Shown: in pieces, positions 15,815 to 24,409 of the stretch
How the letters are laid out: each line of letters opens with the position of its first letter
Position numbering within the stretch: position 1 is the first letter of the stretch
DNA from: an uncultured Clostridia bacterium
Lineage (GTDB): Bacteria; Bacillota; Clostridia; Christensenellales; CAG-314
DNA length: 64,000 bases
Direction: 5' to 3'
NCBI GenBank assembly: GCA_934230325.1
Contig: CAKQEP010000001.1
Span: 62,001 to 126,000 of the forward strand
Made by a program: the position numbers and the translations under genes
Notes under the pieces: model-generated
Databases searched by the model: none
What the model saw: the letters and a program-made list of their open reading frames with translations, nothing else
Told to the model about the DNA's origin: nothing

Positions 15815-17638
15815 TTAAACAGATAAATATTTATCTATTAAATCGGCAAATTTTTTGCCATCGATACCGTTATCTTTGAGTTGGCGTAAAAAATCTGCGT
15901 GCTTTACCGTGTGGTCGTCCACGCCTACGTTAATTATTTTTGCGGCGAGTTCGTTTTTCAAACAAAAATCGTTTACCGCGCTACCAAAACCGCCGTTAAG
16001 CATTCCTTCTTCTGCCGTTATCGCAATTTTTGCGTTTTTAAGCATTAAAAACAACGTGTATACGTCCAAAGGTTTAATACAACACGCATTAACCACAGCG
16101 CAATCGATGCCTTTTTTCGATAATATTTTTTGTGCGGAAAAAGCCTCTGCAAGACAATTTCCTCCCACTGCAAAAATAACGGCGATAGAATCGGTTTTGC
16201 CAAATACGTTCCATTTGCCAAAAGAAAAATCACAGGGCATATGTTCCAAATAAGATTTTGGATATCTTATCGCAACGGGCGCGTTGTAATTTTGCGACCA
16301 TTTTATCATTTGTTTTAATTGACCGTTGTCCGACGGCGCAAGCAAAACTATATCGGGCACGCTACGCAAAAAGGAAATATCAAACAATCCTTGATGCGTT
16401 TGTCCGTCTTCACCTACAAAACCGCCTCTATCTATCAAAAAAGTTACGGGCAGTTTTTGCAAGCAAACGTCGTGTAATATTTGGTCAAATGCCCTTTGCA
16501 AAAAAGTTGAGTAAATAGCCACGTACGGTTTATATCCGCCTTTAGCAAGTCCTGCGGCAAAAGTGACGGCATGTTCTTCTGCAATACCTACGTCAAAGGA
16601 CCTTTTAGGATACTCGTTAAAAAACGACGCCAAACCCGTTCCGTGCGCCATAGCAGCAGTAATAGCAACGATTTTTTCGTCCGATTTAGCTATATCGACT
16701 AACGTATCACCTACTATTTGTGACATATTAGTTGATACAATACATTTTTTTGATTGTACTGCGTGATACATAAGTGGGTTTTCGGCTGCAACTTGATAGC
16801 CGTGCCCCTTTTGCGTAATGACGTGCAATACAGTCGGTTTATCCACGTTGGTTTTAATTTTTGAGAGATAAAAAACAAGGTCTTTTATATCGTGTCCGTT
16901 TACGGGTCCGATATATCTGATGTCAAAGTTTTCAAAATATATATTATGAAGTTTGCTCAGTCTGACGTTTCGCACGATTTTTTTGCATAATTTGAGCATA
17001 GGTTTACCGATAAGCGGTAATGCGTTTAAAAACTTTTTTGTGTTTCTTTTAAAACGGAGATACCCCTTGCCTACCCTTACCTTAGAAAGATTTTTTGCCG
17101 CGCTTCCGACGTTTTTGTCTATCGCCATATTGTTGTCGTTTAGCACGATAAACATTTTAGTTCCGCATATATTGTTTAAACCTTCGTATGACAAACCGTC
17201 CGTGAGCGCGCCGTCACCGACAACGGCAATAACGTCATGTTTTTCACCCGACAAATCTCTTGCTTTTGCCAAACCGAGCGCGGCAGATATCGACGTGCCT
17301 GCATGCCCTGTGTTAAATGCGTCGCTCTCGCTCTCTTCCGTATCGGGAAACCCGCTTAATCCGTCGACAATTCTCAACGTATCAAATTCTTGCGCCCTTC
17401 CCGTAAGCAGTTTGTGTACATAGCTTTGATGCCCTACGTCCCATACGATTTTATCCGAAACATCAAAAACGTAGTGAAGCGCAACCGTCAACTCCACTAC
17501 GCCGAGATTACTTGCAAGATGCCCGCCGTTTTCTTCTACAGTCGCAACAAGTTTTGCGCGGATTTCTTCGCACAAATCGGGCAATTGTTTAATATCGAGT
17601 TTTTTTAAATCGGATAATCCGTGTATTTGTTCCAACAT
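15815..17638 (-). CDS. dxs: 1-deoxy-D-xylulose-5-phosphate synthase
   Basis: This thiamine-diphosphate enzyme opens the MEP isoprenoid pathway from pyruvate and glyceraldehyde-3-phosphate. Landmarks are SNLGVVELTVALHYVFD, the ThDP motif VGDGALTDGLSYEGLNN and DRGGFVGEDGQTHQG. The C-terminal transketolase domain completes 607 residues, near the usual length. Its ATG overlaps the oapA stop as TAATG. The product feeds DXP to Dxr, IspG and IspH encoded elsewhere in the window and also to thiamine and pyridoxal synthesis. Confidence 0.97.
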   Translation of the reverse strand: MLEQIHGLSDLKKLDIKQLPDLCEEIRAKLVATVEENGGHLASNLGVVELTVALHYVFDVSDKIVWDVGHQSYVHKLLTGRAQEFDTLRIVDGLSGFPDTEESESDAFNTGHAGTSISAALGLAKARDLSGEKHDVIAVVGDGALTDGLSYEGLNNICGTKMFIVLNDNNMAIDKNVGSAAKNLSKVRVGKGYLRFKRNTKKFLNALPLIGKPMLKLCKKIVRNVRLSKLHNIYFENFDIRYIGPVNGHDIKDLVFYLSKIKTNVDKPTVLHVITQKGHGYQVAAENPLMYHAVQSKKCIVSTNMSQIVGDTLVDIAKSDEKIVAITAAMAHGTGLASFFNEYPKRSFDVGIAEEHAVTFAAGLAKGGYKPYVAIYSTFLQRAFDQILHDVCLQKLPVTFLIDRGGFVGEDGQTHQGLFDISFLRSVPDIVLLAPSDNGQLKQMIKWSQNYNAPVAIRYPKSYLEHMPCDFSFGKWNVFGKTDSIAVIFAVGGNCLAEAFSAQKILSKKGIDCAVVNACCIKPLDVYTLFLMLKNAKIAITAEEGMLNGGFGSAVNDFCLKNELAAKIINVGVDDHTVKHADFLRQLKDNGIDGKKFADLIDKYLSV

Positions 17639-18324
17639 TATTTTTTAGAAAATATCGACAAAACTTTTGCTACGGCAAAAACTATAGAATTTGCATTTTT
17701 GATTGCGATATTTTTTCCGCACGCCTTGCCGGTAACCATTATGGTAGATATTATTGCGCTACAAACTACGCTGACAATCAGTTGCGTCGTATTGTTTGTC
17801 AATGCCATCACGGCAACGATAGCCGCGCCGCCTGCGCCTGAAACGACGCTGCAAATATCACCGATGATATCGCCGCAAACACTGCTCACGACGCCTGCGT
17901 TTTTGCACAGTTTTACCGCCATTTTTGCGCCTTTGATTTTTTTAGCCGACATACTCAAAAATGGTTGAACGTCGCAAGAAGTAGTTGCAACGGCAATTAT
18001 ATCCGTAACAATCGATATAATAATAATCAGCAATATTAACAAGTAGGCAAAAATAACGGTTTTTGTCGTAATATTTGCCATTACCGATTGCGAAACAAGT
18101 CCTATCGTAAAAGACAAAACTATCGTCAACAAAAACGCTACTATAGGCCAGGCAAGTTTTTTTGACTTTTTTGTCGGTTTTTTTGTTGTTTTTTTTGATT
18201 TTTGCGGCAAATCTTCCGATTTTTTAAGTTTTTTGCTATTTTCGCAAAAATCCTCCGTACTACTCGGAGGGTTTACGTCGGTAGAATCGCCGTTTTCCTT
18301 TGATTCTTTAATTATATTATTCAT
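17638..18324 (-). CDS. oapA: OLE RNA-associated membrane protein OapA
   Basis: This 228-residue protein has a lysine-rich N-terminal tail (about residues 30-57) and four hydrophobic segments (about 58-79, 89-116, 160-178, 180-198). The loop between the pairs contains SAKKIKGAKMAV and GDIIGDICSVVSG. In other genomes a membrane protein between OLE RNA and dxs is OapA, which binds OLE RNA and is linked to magnesium handling and stress tolerance; homologues are sometimes labelled CorB-like. The assignment rests on position, topology and the adjacent RNA. The ATG at 18324 has no SD sequence and lies 23 bases beyond the RNA's closing stem. Confidence 0.85.
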   Translation of the reverse strand: MNNIIKESKENGDSTDVNPPSSTEDFCENSKKLKKSEDLPQKSKKTTKKPTKKSKKLAWPIVAFLLTIVLSFTIGLVSQSVMANITTKTVIFAYLLILLIIIISIVTDIIAVATTSCDVQPFLSMSAKKIKGAKMAVKLCKNAGVVSSVCGDIIGDICSVVSGAGGAAIVAVMALTNNTTQLIVSVVCSAIISTIMVTGKACGKNIAIKNANSIVFAVAKVLSIFSKK

Positions 18325-18347
18325 AAAATCTGTTTTTTGTGTTTTAG

Positions 18348-18931
18348 TTGGTGGTAGCAACAAGGGTAAACCTTACGGCATAAGGTTCAGTAGGATTTCC
18401 CCCCTGCGATACTCTCCGTCGCCGGAAAAATCAGAGCAGTTTCCTTTTAAACGCAGGAGCGCATCGTCACCGATTGCGCAACTGAATCGCCACTAAGTCC
18501 GTACTATAATCCCCGAATTGCGTGTCAGTCTAGAAGATTTCCTTAGCAAACGCAAAAACATCTATCTTCTTTTGCAAAGTCAATTTCTTTGAGCAATCGC
18601 AGTTTTAAATCGGCCAACCTAAAACGTTGTGTTCTCAAATCCCGAAACTTCACTCAAAGCAGGCTACTCTGTACACAGCTTATTATCACCGCATAGCAGG
18701 TTTAATCTCAATCAGTAATTTTGTTAAAAAACAAACTTACCGAATTGAGTCTCCACGAATAATGGGATAGGAAATATGCCGTTAAATCTTACCCAAAATT
18801 CTTAACTCCCAGCACAACCCCTCGTTTGGGCAACGGAGGGCAGCACAAGAAACTTCATCGATATGCCCTTTAGCGATATTTTATCCCCGCTTTCAATGTT
18901 TTGGTGTTTGACTAGAATACTGCACCACCAA
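18348..18931 (-). ncRNA. ole: OLE (ornate, large, extremophilic) RNA
   Basis: This is a 584-base gene-free, GC-richer segment between ispA and oapA-dxs, exactly where OLE RNA lies in Clostridia and Halalkalibacterium. The ends pair: the minus-strand 5' TTGGTGGTGCA pairs with 3' TGC-T-ACCACCAA, eleven base pairs with one bulged base, closing the whole RNA. Internal stems are evident, for example AACCTTA/TAAGGTT near the 3' end and TCGGGGA-type G/C-rich arms. No long ORF fits. Length agrees with known OLE RNAs of about 600 bases. I have not matched every conserved OLE helix; the call rests on position, size, the neighbour oapA and the closing stem. Confidence 0.85.
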
Positions 18932-18939
18932 GTTTATTT

Positions 18940-18968
18940 ATTATAACATATTTTTATTAAATTAGCAA
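18940..18968 (-). promoter_or_regulatory. Strong sigma-A promoter of OLE RNA
   Basis: The minus strand has TTGCTA (-35, 18963-18968), a 17-base spacer ending TGT (extended -10), and TATAAT (18940-18945). The predicted start near 18933 coincides with the first base of the closing stem of the RNA. Confidence 0.8.
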
Positions 18969-19004
18969 TCAAAAATGCATACTTGCGCGTTTTTGCAGGA
19001 ATTT

Positions 19005-19811
19005 TTACAAAAGATTGCATAATTCGTTTGCCGCGTCAATAAAAAATCCGCATTGTTTGTTTGTTTTTACAAGACAATCGACGGCTTGTCTGCACAACTC
19101 TTTTATCTCCGCTTTTGCCTCGTTTAGCGATAAATATTTTAGAATATTAGGAGAGTCAACGTCCGTTTTGCTATCCGCAATATCGTCTGCAAACTGAAAA
19201 GCCATACCGTAACACTCGCAAAAACGCTCCCAAAATTCGATTTCTTGTTGTCGCGCATTACTCAAAATAACCTGCGGAACGACCGCCGCGCAAAATAATT
19301 TTGATGTTTTTTCCTTAACAAGGTTTTTGTATTCTTTCAAATTTAAAGCGTTGGCGGATATATCTATCGACTGACCTTTTATCATACCGTCAAATCCTGA
19401 GCAATCAAACAAATACTTGCATGCGGCAAGATATTGTGACGAATTATCACCGCCAAACAAAATTTGAGCGGCAAGATTAAGTAATGCGTCGCCTGCAAGC
19501 GTCGCTTGTCCTGCACCAAACTTAGCAAAACAAGAAGCTTGCCCTCTCCGAACAAGACTGTTGTCCATACAGGGCAAATCGTCATGTATCAGCGAATAAT
19601 TATGTACGAGTTCAACCGCCAAAGCAAGTCTTTTTGCATTATCGCAGATTTGCTTGTCAAAACAGTAGGCGGCGTTTAAGGAAAACAAAAATCTTTTTCG
19701 TTTGCCGCCCGTACCCAGCGCATAAAGCGCGGCAACGGAAGACAAGGTTTTGCTGTCTATAAATTCTCCGCAAAACTCGTTTAACAACTGTAAAAAATCC
19801 ATATCAACCAT
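19005..19811 (-). CDS. ispA: Farnesyl/geranylgeranyl diphosphate synthase
   Basis: This trans-prenyltransferase condenses IPP with allylic diphosphates to C15 or C20 chains. It has the first aspartate-rich motif DDLPCMD and the second DDIADSKTD. The 268 residues are slightly shorter than the 290-300 of many homologues. Starts at 19811 and 19802 are both possible; neither has a convincing SD sequence, so coupling to xseB (overlap) is likely. It supplies UppS with its primer. In this operon type it lies immediately before OLE RNA. Confidence 0.93.
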   Translation of the reverse strand: MVDMDFLQLLNEFCGEFIDSKTLSSVAALYALGTGGKRKRFLFSLNAAYCFDKQICDNAKRLALAVELVHNYSLIHDDLPCMDNSLVRRGQASCFAKFGAGQATLAGDALLNLAAQILFGGDNSSQYLAACKYLFDCSGFDGMIKGQSIDISANALNLKEYKNLVKEKTSKLFCAAVVPQVILSNARQQEIEFWERFCECYGMAFQFADDIADSKTDVDSPNILKYLSLNEAKAEIKELCRQAVDCLVKTNKQCGFFIDAANELCNLL

Positions 19812-20010
19812 CGGCTCTATTCAAAATTTCCGTCCATTTTTCTTTAAGTTTGTCAAGACGCGCGGAATAAGCAGAAAGCATATTTGCTCCTTCTTCCGAC
19901 AGTTTTAATCCTTCCTCAAACAACTTGAAACTTTCTTCGATTCCCGTGTTTTCGTCCTCTAACTTAACGGTAATTTCCTTTATTCTGTCCAACAATTTTT
20001 CAAAATCCAT
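19804..20010 (-). CDS. xseB: Exodeoxyribonuclease VII small subunit
   Basis: This 68-residue coiled-coil subunit wraps the large subunit XseA. FEKLLDRIKEITVKLEDE and the ESFKLFEEGLKL segment are diagnostic of the family. It has a GAGG SD sequence and overlaps xseA upstream and ispA downstream, so it is in one transcription unit. Confidence 0.95.
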   Translation of the reverse strand: MDFEKLLDRIKEITVKLEDENTGIEESFKLFEEGLKLSEEGANMLSAYSARLDKLKEKWTEILNRADG

Positions 20011-21169
20011 TTTTTACCTCTTTAACTATTGCTTCTATGACAAATCCGTCGTTATATATGGTCAATTCGTCGCCTTTGTTGACCTGCGCTCTGTCCACAA
20101 CCTTTTTGCCGCCCTTATAAATCAGTGATTTGCCGCCCTTAAATGCTTTTTGCGGTGAGCAAAATTCTAATTTTTGCGCTAAAACTCGCAAAGAATTGTC
20201 TGCGCAATAAATTTTTTTTGACATACTAAATTCAGCGTTTTTAACACCGAACTTTATTGCGGATTTTGCGTCTTGCAGTTTGTTTTTGGATAAAATATAA
20301 AGACGATCCGTTATGCTTCCCAACTTGTTTTTGCACCGCGAGAATTTAAAGTTTAATGCAAAAATCAAATCGTCGAGCGTGGATTTAAAATCATTCGTCG
20401 GATTGTTTGCAGAAATGATTTCTGCCGCAACCGAAGGCGTGCTTGCTCTCAAATCTGCGCAATAATCGCAAATAGTAAAATCCGTTTCGTGTCCCACTGC
20501 AGACACGACGGGTTTTTTGCAAGTATACACAGCCGTCGCTACGATTTCGGCATTAAAAGCGGATAAATCTTCTGCGCTACCGCCGCCTCTTGCGACAATT
20601 ATCACGTCAACGTCGCTCGAATCAAAATACTTTATCCCTGCCGCTATTTGTTCCGCCGCGTTTTCTCCCTGAACTTTAACGCTAAACAAATTGACGGCGG
20701 CATACTTGTTTCGTCTTTTTAAAACGTTGCAAATGTCATGGATAACCGCTCCCGTGTTTGAGGAAACAACTCCGATATTAAAAATATACTTCGGTAAAGA
20801 TTTTTTTATAGAAATATCGAAGTATCCGAGTTTATCTAATTTATTTTTTAATTGAATAAACTTTAAGTACTGTTCGCCGTCGGCATTGCACATATTCATC
20901 GCAGTAACGGTGAAACTAATTTTTCCGCTTTTTAAGTATGCGGGCCTGCCTTCAACAACAACAAGACAACCGTTGTAGAGCGGTTTTGCGCAATTTTTGT
21001 AAGCAAAACATTCCATTTGAGAAAAAGCATCTTTTAAAGTAAAAAAGATGCTCTCGCCGTTGTCGTGATAATTAGAAACTTCTCCGGTGACCGATACTTT
21101 TGCCAAAATCGGCTCGTTATCCAGCAAAGCTTTGATAAAGTTGTTGTATTGAGTTACGCTGATTACCAT
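20000..21169 (-). CDS. xseA: Exodeoxyribonuclease VII large subunit
   Basis: This catalytic subunit degrades single-stranded DNA bidirectionally. It has an N-terminal OB fold (about residues 10-100, VSGEVSNY-like VTGEVSNYHDNG), a catalytic domain with IVARGGGSAEDLSAFN and AVGHETDFTICDYCADLRASTPSVAA split over two adjacent stretches, and a C-terminal coiled-coil region. The 389 residues are a little short but complete. It follows folD and precedes xseB as in other Firmicutes. Confidence 0.96.
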   Translation of the reverse strand: MVISVTQYNNFIKALLDNEPILAKVSVTGEVSNYHDNGESIFFTLKDAFSQMECFAYKNCAKPLYNGCLVVVEGRPAYLKSGKISFTVTAMNMCNADGEQYLKFIQLKNKLDKLGYFDISIKKSLPKYIFNIGVVSSNTGAVIHDICNVLKRRNKYAAVNLFSVKVQGENAAEQIAAGIKYFDSSDVDVIIVARGGGSAEDLSAFNAEIVATAVYTCKKPVVSAVGHETDFTICDYCADLRASTPSVAAEIISANNPTNDFKSTLDDLIFALNFKFSRCKNKLGSITDRLYILSKNKLQDAKSAIKFGVKNAEFSMSKKIYCADNSLRVLAQKLEFCSPQKAFKGGKSLIYKGGKKVVDRAQVNKGDELTIYNDGFVIEAIVKEVKNGF

Positions 21170-21172
21170 TTT

Positions 21173-22027
21173 TTATCTGATATGTTTTTGTTTTTTTGTG
21201 GCGGAAATTACGTTTTCCATCATAGCGGCGACAGTCATAGGACCGCATCCGCCGGGCACGGGAGAAATTGCCCCCGCTATACCGTTTACAGAGTCAAAAT
21301 CGACATCACCGCAAAGTTTGCCGTCAACAAAATTTGTGCCTATATCTATGACTACTGCGTCCTTTTTTACCATATTACCCTTTATCATTTTGGGTACCCC
21401 TGCGCAAGCGATGAGAATATCCGCGCGTCGACAAATATCGGTAAGGTTTTGAGTATGCGTATGACACACCGTAACGGTAGCGTTGGCGTTTAGCAACATC
21501 AAAGCCAAAGGCTTGCCCACAACGGGACTGCGACCGACTATAACGGCGTGCTTTCCGTCAAGGTCAATTTTATATTTTTGCATAAGCCGCATTGCGCCGA
21601 GCGGCGTACTCGGACAAAAACAACCTTTTATATTTGAGTACAGCATAGAAATGTTGTCGGGAGTTTGTCCGTCTATATCTTTTGCGGGATTTATCGCGCC
21701 CATTATTCTACGAGCGTCAATATGCTTGGGGAGCGGCGTCAATACGAGTATCGCATTGACAAACAAATCGGAATTGAGTTGTTGTATCTTATCGTATACG
21801 TCTTGCGTCGTGCTTTCTTCCGGCATAACTTCAAAAGTTGAAAGTATACCGATTTTTTCGCAAGCACGTTTGTTAGACAAAGCGTATTGAATAATAGCGG
21901 GATCTTCGCCTACCGCAAGCATTGCAAAACCTACGGTATATCCGTTTTTTGCAATTTTTGACGCTTGTATAGCCTGTTCTGCAAGTATTTTTTTAGATTC
22001 TTCTTTTCCGTCGAGTATTTTTGTCAT
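21173..22027 (-). CDS. folD: Bifunctional methylenetetrahydrofolate dehydrogenase/cyclohydrolase
   Basis: This enzyme interconverts 5,10-methylene-THF, methenyl-THF and 10-formyl-THF. Typical segments are GRSPVVGKPLALMLL and PVPGGCGPMTVA, plus the N-terminal catalytic domain. The start at 22027 has AAGGAT at correct spacing and gives 284 residues, the usual size. The longer open frame upstream runs through nusB and is discarded. It is in the nusB-folD-xseA order of other Clostridia. Confidence 0.95.
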   Translation of the reverse strand: MTKILDGKEESKKILAEQAIQASKIAKNGYTVGFAMLAVGEDPAIIQYALSNKRACEKIGILSTFEVMPEESTTQDVYDKIQQLNSDLFVNAILVLTPLPKHIDARRIMGAINPAKDIDGQTPDNISMLYSNIKGCFCPSTPLGAMRLMQKYKIDLDGKHAVIVGRSPVVGKPLALMLLNANATVTVCHTHTQNLTDICRRADILIACAGVPKMIKGNMVKKDAVVIDIGTNFVDGKLCGDVDFDSVNGIAGAISPVPGGCGPMTVAAMMENVISATKKQKHIR

Positions 22028-22038
22028 GATTTGTATCC

Positions 22039-22458
22039 TTAATTGTTTGTGTCTTTTAAATATTGAGCGAGTATACCGTTTATAAATCCCGCGCTGTTTT
22101 CCGTAGAATAGATTTTGCCGAGATTTACGGCTTCGTTTATAACGACGGGAGCGGGAGTATCGGTACACTCCAGCTCGTACAAAGCCATCATAAGTATTGC
22201 AAGGTCAACTTTAAAAAGTCGTTCCTCTTTAAACCCTTTAGCCAACGCCGCTACTCTGTTGCGGTAGTCGTTAAAATTGTTTATCGTTCCGTTATAAATA
22301 TTTTTGACAAACTCGACGTCTTGCTCGTCCAAGTCAAATTTTTTCTCGTCCGCGTCATAAGACTCCAAAAACTGTTGCAATGCGCCGTCGTCGGCTTGCT
22401 GCGTAAAAATGTATTCGTATATCAAACTGAATGCAACTTTTCTCGCGTCTTTTCTCAT
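22039..22458 (-). CDS. nusB: Transcription antitermination factor NusB
   Basis: This RNA-binding factor works with NusE in rRNA antitermination. The 139-residue protein begins MRKDARKVAFSLIYEYIF and ends with the NEAVNLGKIYSTENSAGFINGIL-type C-terminal region, both diagnostic. It has an AAGGAG SD sequence. It lies after the asp23 gene and a stem-loop and before folD. Confidence 0.94.
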   Translation of the reverse strand: MRKDARKVAFSLIYEYIFTQQADDGALQQFLESYDADEKKFDLDEQDVEFVKNIYNGTINNFNDYRNRVAALAKGFKEERLFKVDLAILMMALYELECTDTPAPVVINEAVNLGKIYSTENSAGFINGILAQYLKDTNN

Positions 22459-22481
22459 ATATTCTCCTTTAAGTATCGTTT

Positions 22482-22509
22482 AAACCCTTTGGCAACAACC
22501 AAAGGGTTT
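22482..22509 (-). other. Stem-loop between asp23 gene and nusB
   Basis: There is an 11-bp perfect inverted repeat (AAACCCTTTGG / CCAAAGGGTTT) with a six-base loop. On the minus strand it is followed only by TTTAAACG, so it is at most a weak terminator; it may instead protect or process the message. T residues are stronger on the plus strand, where no gene precedes it. Confidence 0.6.
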
Positions 22510-22514
22510 TTGTT

Positions 22515-22862
22515 TTAATTTTGTTGTTCTGCGGTTTTGATACCGATGATATGCACGTTTATTTCTTTGACTTTAAACTCTACCATCGTATCAAAAGCGT
22601 TTTTGACGGATTGCTGTATCCTAAACGCAATCTCCGGTACTTTGACGTCGGGACGCACTTTAACGTATACGTCAACGTATATCTGATTGTTGACCGTTTC
22701 GATTTTTACCGTTTTTTGACCTTTCTTTATGTTTTTAGCGTCATTGACGTCAAAATCGACAACACCGTCCACTTCTTTGAGCGCACACAACACGAGATTA
22801 AACAAAATCTCGCTATTATATACCGTTTTGCCTCTTTCGTCTTTGTTGGTTACTATTTTCAT
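22515..22862 (-). CDS. Asp23/Gls24 family envelope stress protein
   Basis: This 115-residue protein belongs to the Asp23 (YqhY/AmaP-associated) family: DGVVDFDVNDAK, IYVDVYVKVRPDVKVPEIAFRIQ (shared over two stretches) and a C-terminal VKEINVHIIGI. The molecular function is not established; Asp23-type proteins associate with the membrane, and YqhY affects fatty-acid synthesis in Bacillus. The start at 22862 is fixed by GAGGAAG nine bases upstream. The yqhY-nusB-folD order is conserved. Confidence 0.88.
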   Translation of the reverse strand: MKIVTNKDERGKTVYNSEILFNLVLCALKEVDGVVDFDVNDAKNIKKGQKTVKIETVNNQIYVDVYVKVRPDVKVPEIAFRIQQSVKNAFDTMVEFKVKEINVHIIGIKTAEQQN

Positions 22863-22920
22863 AATAAACTTCCTCAAAGAGATTATATCATACTAAAGGC
22901 AAAAATACAAGATTTTACAC

Positions 22921-23403
22921 TCAAATGGGCAATATTTTTACGTAGTCAGGCGATACTCCTAATTCTTCTACCACCGTATTGTATATTATTGCGGTATCTT
23001 TGACTGTAAGTTTTTCTCCCGACGTTATCACGTTGACGTTTTGACTGTCAATCCCCATAGTTACCACCAAATCCGTATAACCTTTTGCCTTAAGCAAACT
23101 TTCCAACAACAACTCCGTTTCCATAAGGCGAATTATTTTTTGCTTTTGAACGGTTGCGTTTGCGCGGGCTTCGGCGTATTCGTCGCCTTCGGTTGCGATT
23201 ATTGCGTTGAGATTGTTGATTTCTTCGGTACGCATTTCCTCCCAGTTGGAGCGATAAGTAGTAAAGAAAGTACTCGTTGCAACTACGCCTCCGTCGTCTT
23301 TTCCAGCGTCGTTCTTTTTTAACAACGCAAAATTCAGATACGCGGCGACGGCAAGAACAAGCACCATAGAAACTGTTAAAATTACCTTTTTTGTTTTAGA
23401 CAT
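22921..23403 (-). CDS. spoIIIAH: Stage III sporulation protein AH
   Basis: This is the mother-cell membrane component that pairs with forespore SpoIIQ to form the feeding-tube channel. The 160-residue protein has one N-terminal transmembrane helix (residues 6-24) and an extracellular YscJ/FliF-like domain. It is the last gene of spoIIIAA-AH and has a strong SD sequence (GGAGG). spoIIQ is not in the window. Confidence 0.93.
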   Translation of the reverse strand: MSKTKKVILTVSMVLVLAVAAYLNFALLKKNDAGKDDGGVVATSTFFTTYRSNWEEMRTEEINNLNAIIATEGDEYAEARANATVQKQKIIRLMETELLLESLLKAKGYTDLVVTMGIDSQNVNVITSGEKLTVKDTAIIYNTVVEELGVSPDYVKILPI

Positions 23404-23414
23404 AAAAACCTCCG

Positions 23415-23921
23415 TTATTTTTTTGTAAATACTTCTATTTTGTCATAGGACACGCCTAACAAAACCTGAATAGTTCGTACTATATCCAGTCTGACCGCCG
23501 CACTCGCCGCGCCTTTTGCAACGACGACAACGCCTTTGATTTCGGGAATGTTTTCCTTTATTACGACAGGTTTACCCTGATACAGTATCAATTCGTTTTT
23601 TGTACTTCCCGAAGAAGTAGTAGTGCTTTCGTATGCGTACACCCTTTGTATGCCTGTTTCAAAAGTTATCATTACCGCTACTTCGCCTACGCCGTCTATT
23701 TTTGATATAGTTTTAGCGACGCTGTTTTCCAACCCGTAAACATAACTCTCAAAATCACCGCTATTGCTTTTTTCTGCGGAAGTTTTGAATATTTTTAAGT
23801 CCGAACAAAATATCACCAAAACTACCGCGCATAAAACAACTGCTATACAAATTTCCAAAAATTTTGGTTTTAATTTGCTTTTTTTGTTTTCGATTTGCCT
23901 TTCTTTATCTTTGCTATCCAT
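23415..23921 (-). CDS. spoIIIAG: Stage III sporulation protein AG
   Basis: This component forms a ring in the SpoIIIA-SpoIIQ channel. It has one N-terminal transmembrane helix (about residues 20-42) and a ring-building domain with GVGEVAVMITFETG and GVVVVAKGAASAAVRLDI motifs. The 168 residues are typical. It overlaps spoIIIAF by eight bases. Confidence 0.93.
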   Translation of the reverse strand: MDSKDKERQIENKKSKLKPKFLEICIAVVLCAVVLVIFCSDLKIFKTSAEKSNSGDFESYVYGLENSVAKTISKIDGVGEVAVMITFETGIQRVYAYESTTTSSGSTKNELILYQGKPVVIKENIPEIKGVVVVAKGAASAAVRLDIVRTIQVLLGVSYDKIEVFTKK

Positions 23922-24402
23922 ATACCGTCACCATCTCCGGATTTATTGCGGCTACGTCGGCGACTACTTTTTTTATACCTTCTACATCTAATATATTGCC
24001 GTCCGTCGGTTTTATTACCGCTTTGTCCAAGTTTATTTTTATTAGATTTACTTTTACAAAACTATCTTCGTTGATACTACATATTTCTACGTCACAGTTT
24101 GTTACCCCCTTCCGCTCCAACGCCGTTTCTATTTCGTTAAATAATTGTTCGCGCCGCATTTCGTAAATAGTGTTGCTTATTACGTGGCTTTGAGTAGTCA
24201 ACGCCGTATCGTCGTAAAAGTCTTTAAAAACAAATTTTCCTTTCAACAACGACGGTAACGGCATGGCTATCACCAAGACGCATACAAACGAAAATACGCC
24301 TTTGATTATTTTTCCCATACTGCCTTGCGGCAAAACTACGTCTACTATTGCGGTAAGAACAACCATGCCCGCAACCGACAACACCCAACCGGATAAATTC
24401 AT
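23914..24402 (-). CDS. spoIIIAF: Stage III sporulation protein AF
   Basis: This membrane protein of the SpoIIIA channel has two N-terminal transmembrane helices (about residues 4-25 and 32-50) followed by a small soluble ring-like domain. The 162 residues, position between AE and AG, and the GSMGKIIKGVFSFVCVLVI segment support the assignment. Confidence 0.9.
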   Translation of the reverse strand: MNLSGWVLSVAGMVVLTAIVDVVLPQGSMGKIIKGVFSFVCVLVIAMPLPSLLKGKFVFKDFYDDTALTTQSHVISNTIYEMRREQLFNEIETALERKGVTNCDVEICSINEDSFVKVNLIKINLDKAVIKPTDGNILDVEGIKKVVADVAAINPEMVTVYG

Positions 24403-24409
24403 ATTTCGC

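Noticed and set aside
18325..18363. Earlier TTG start for oapA at 18363
   Set aside because: It would place the first codons in the 3' arm of the OLE closing stem and has no SD sequence.
18348..18931. RNase P RNA, tmRNA or group I intron as explanation of the large RNA
   Set aside because: No RNase P GAGGAAAGUC core, no tmRNA tag frame or tRNA-like ends, and no interrupted gene on either side. Position and partner gene fit OLE.
22028..22168. 47-residue N-terminal extension of FolD
   Set aside because: It overlaps nusB, is very basic and lacks folate-enzyme character; the ATG at 22027 has a proper SD sequence.
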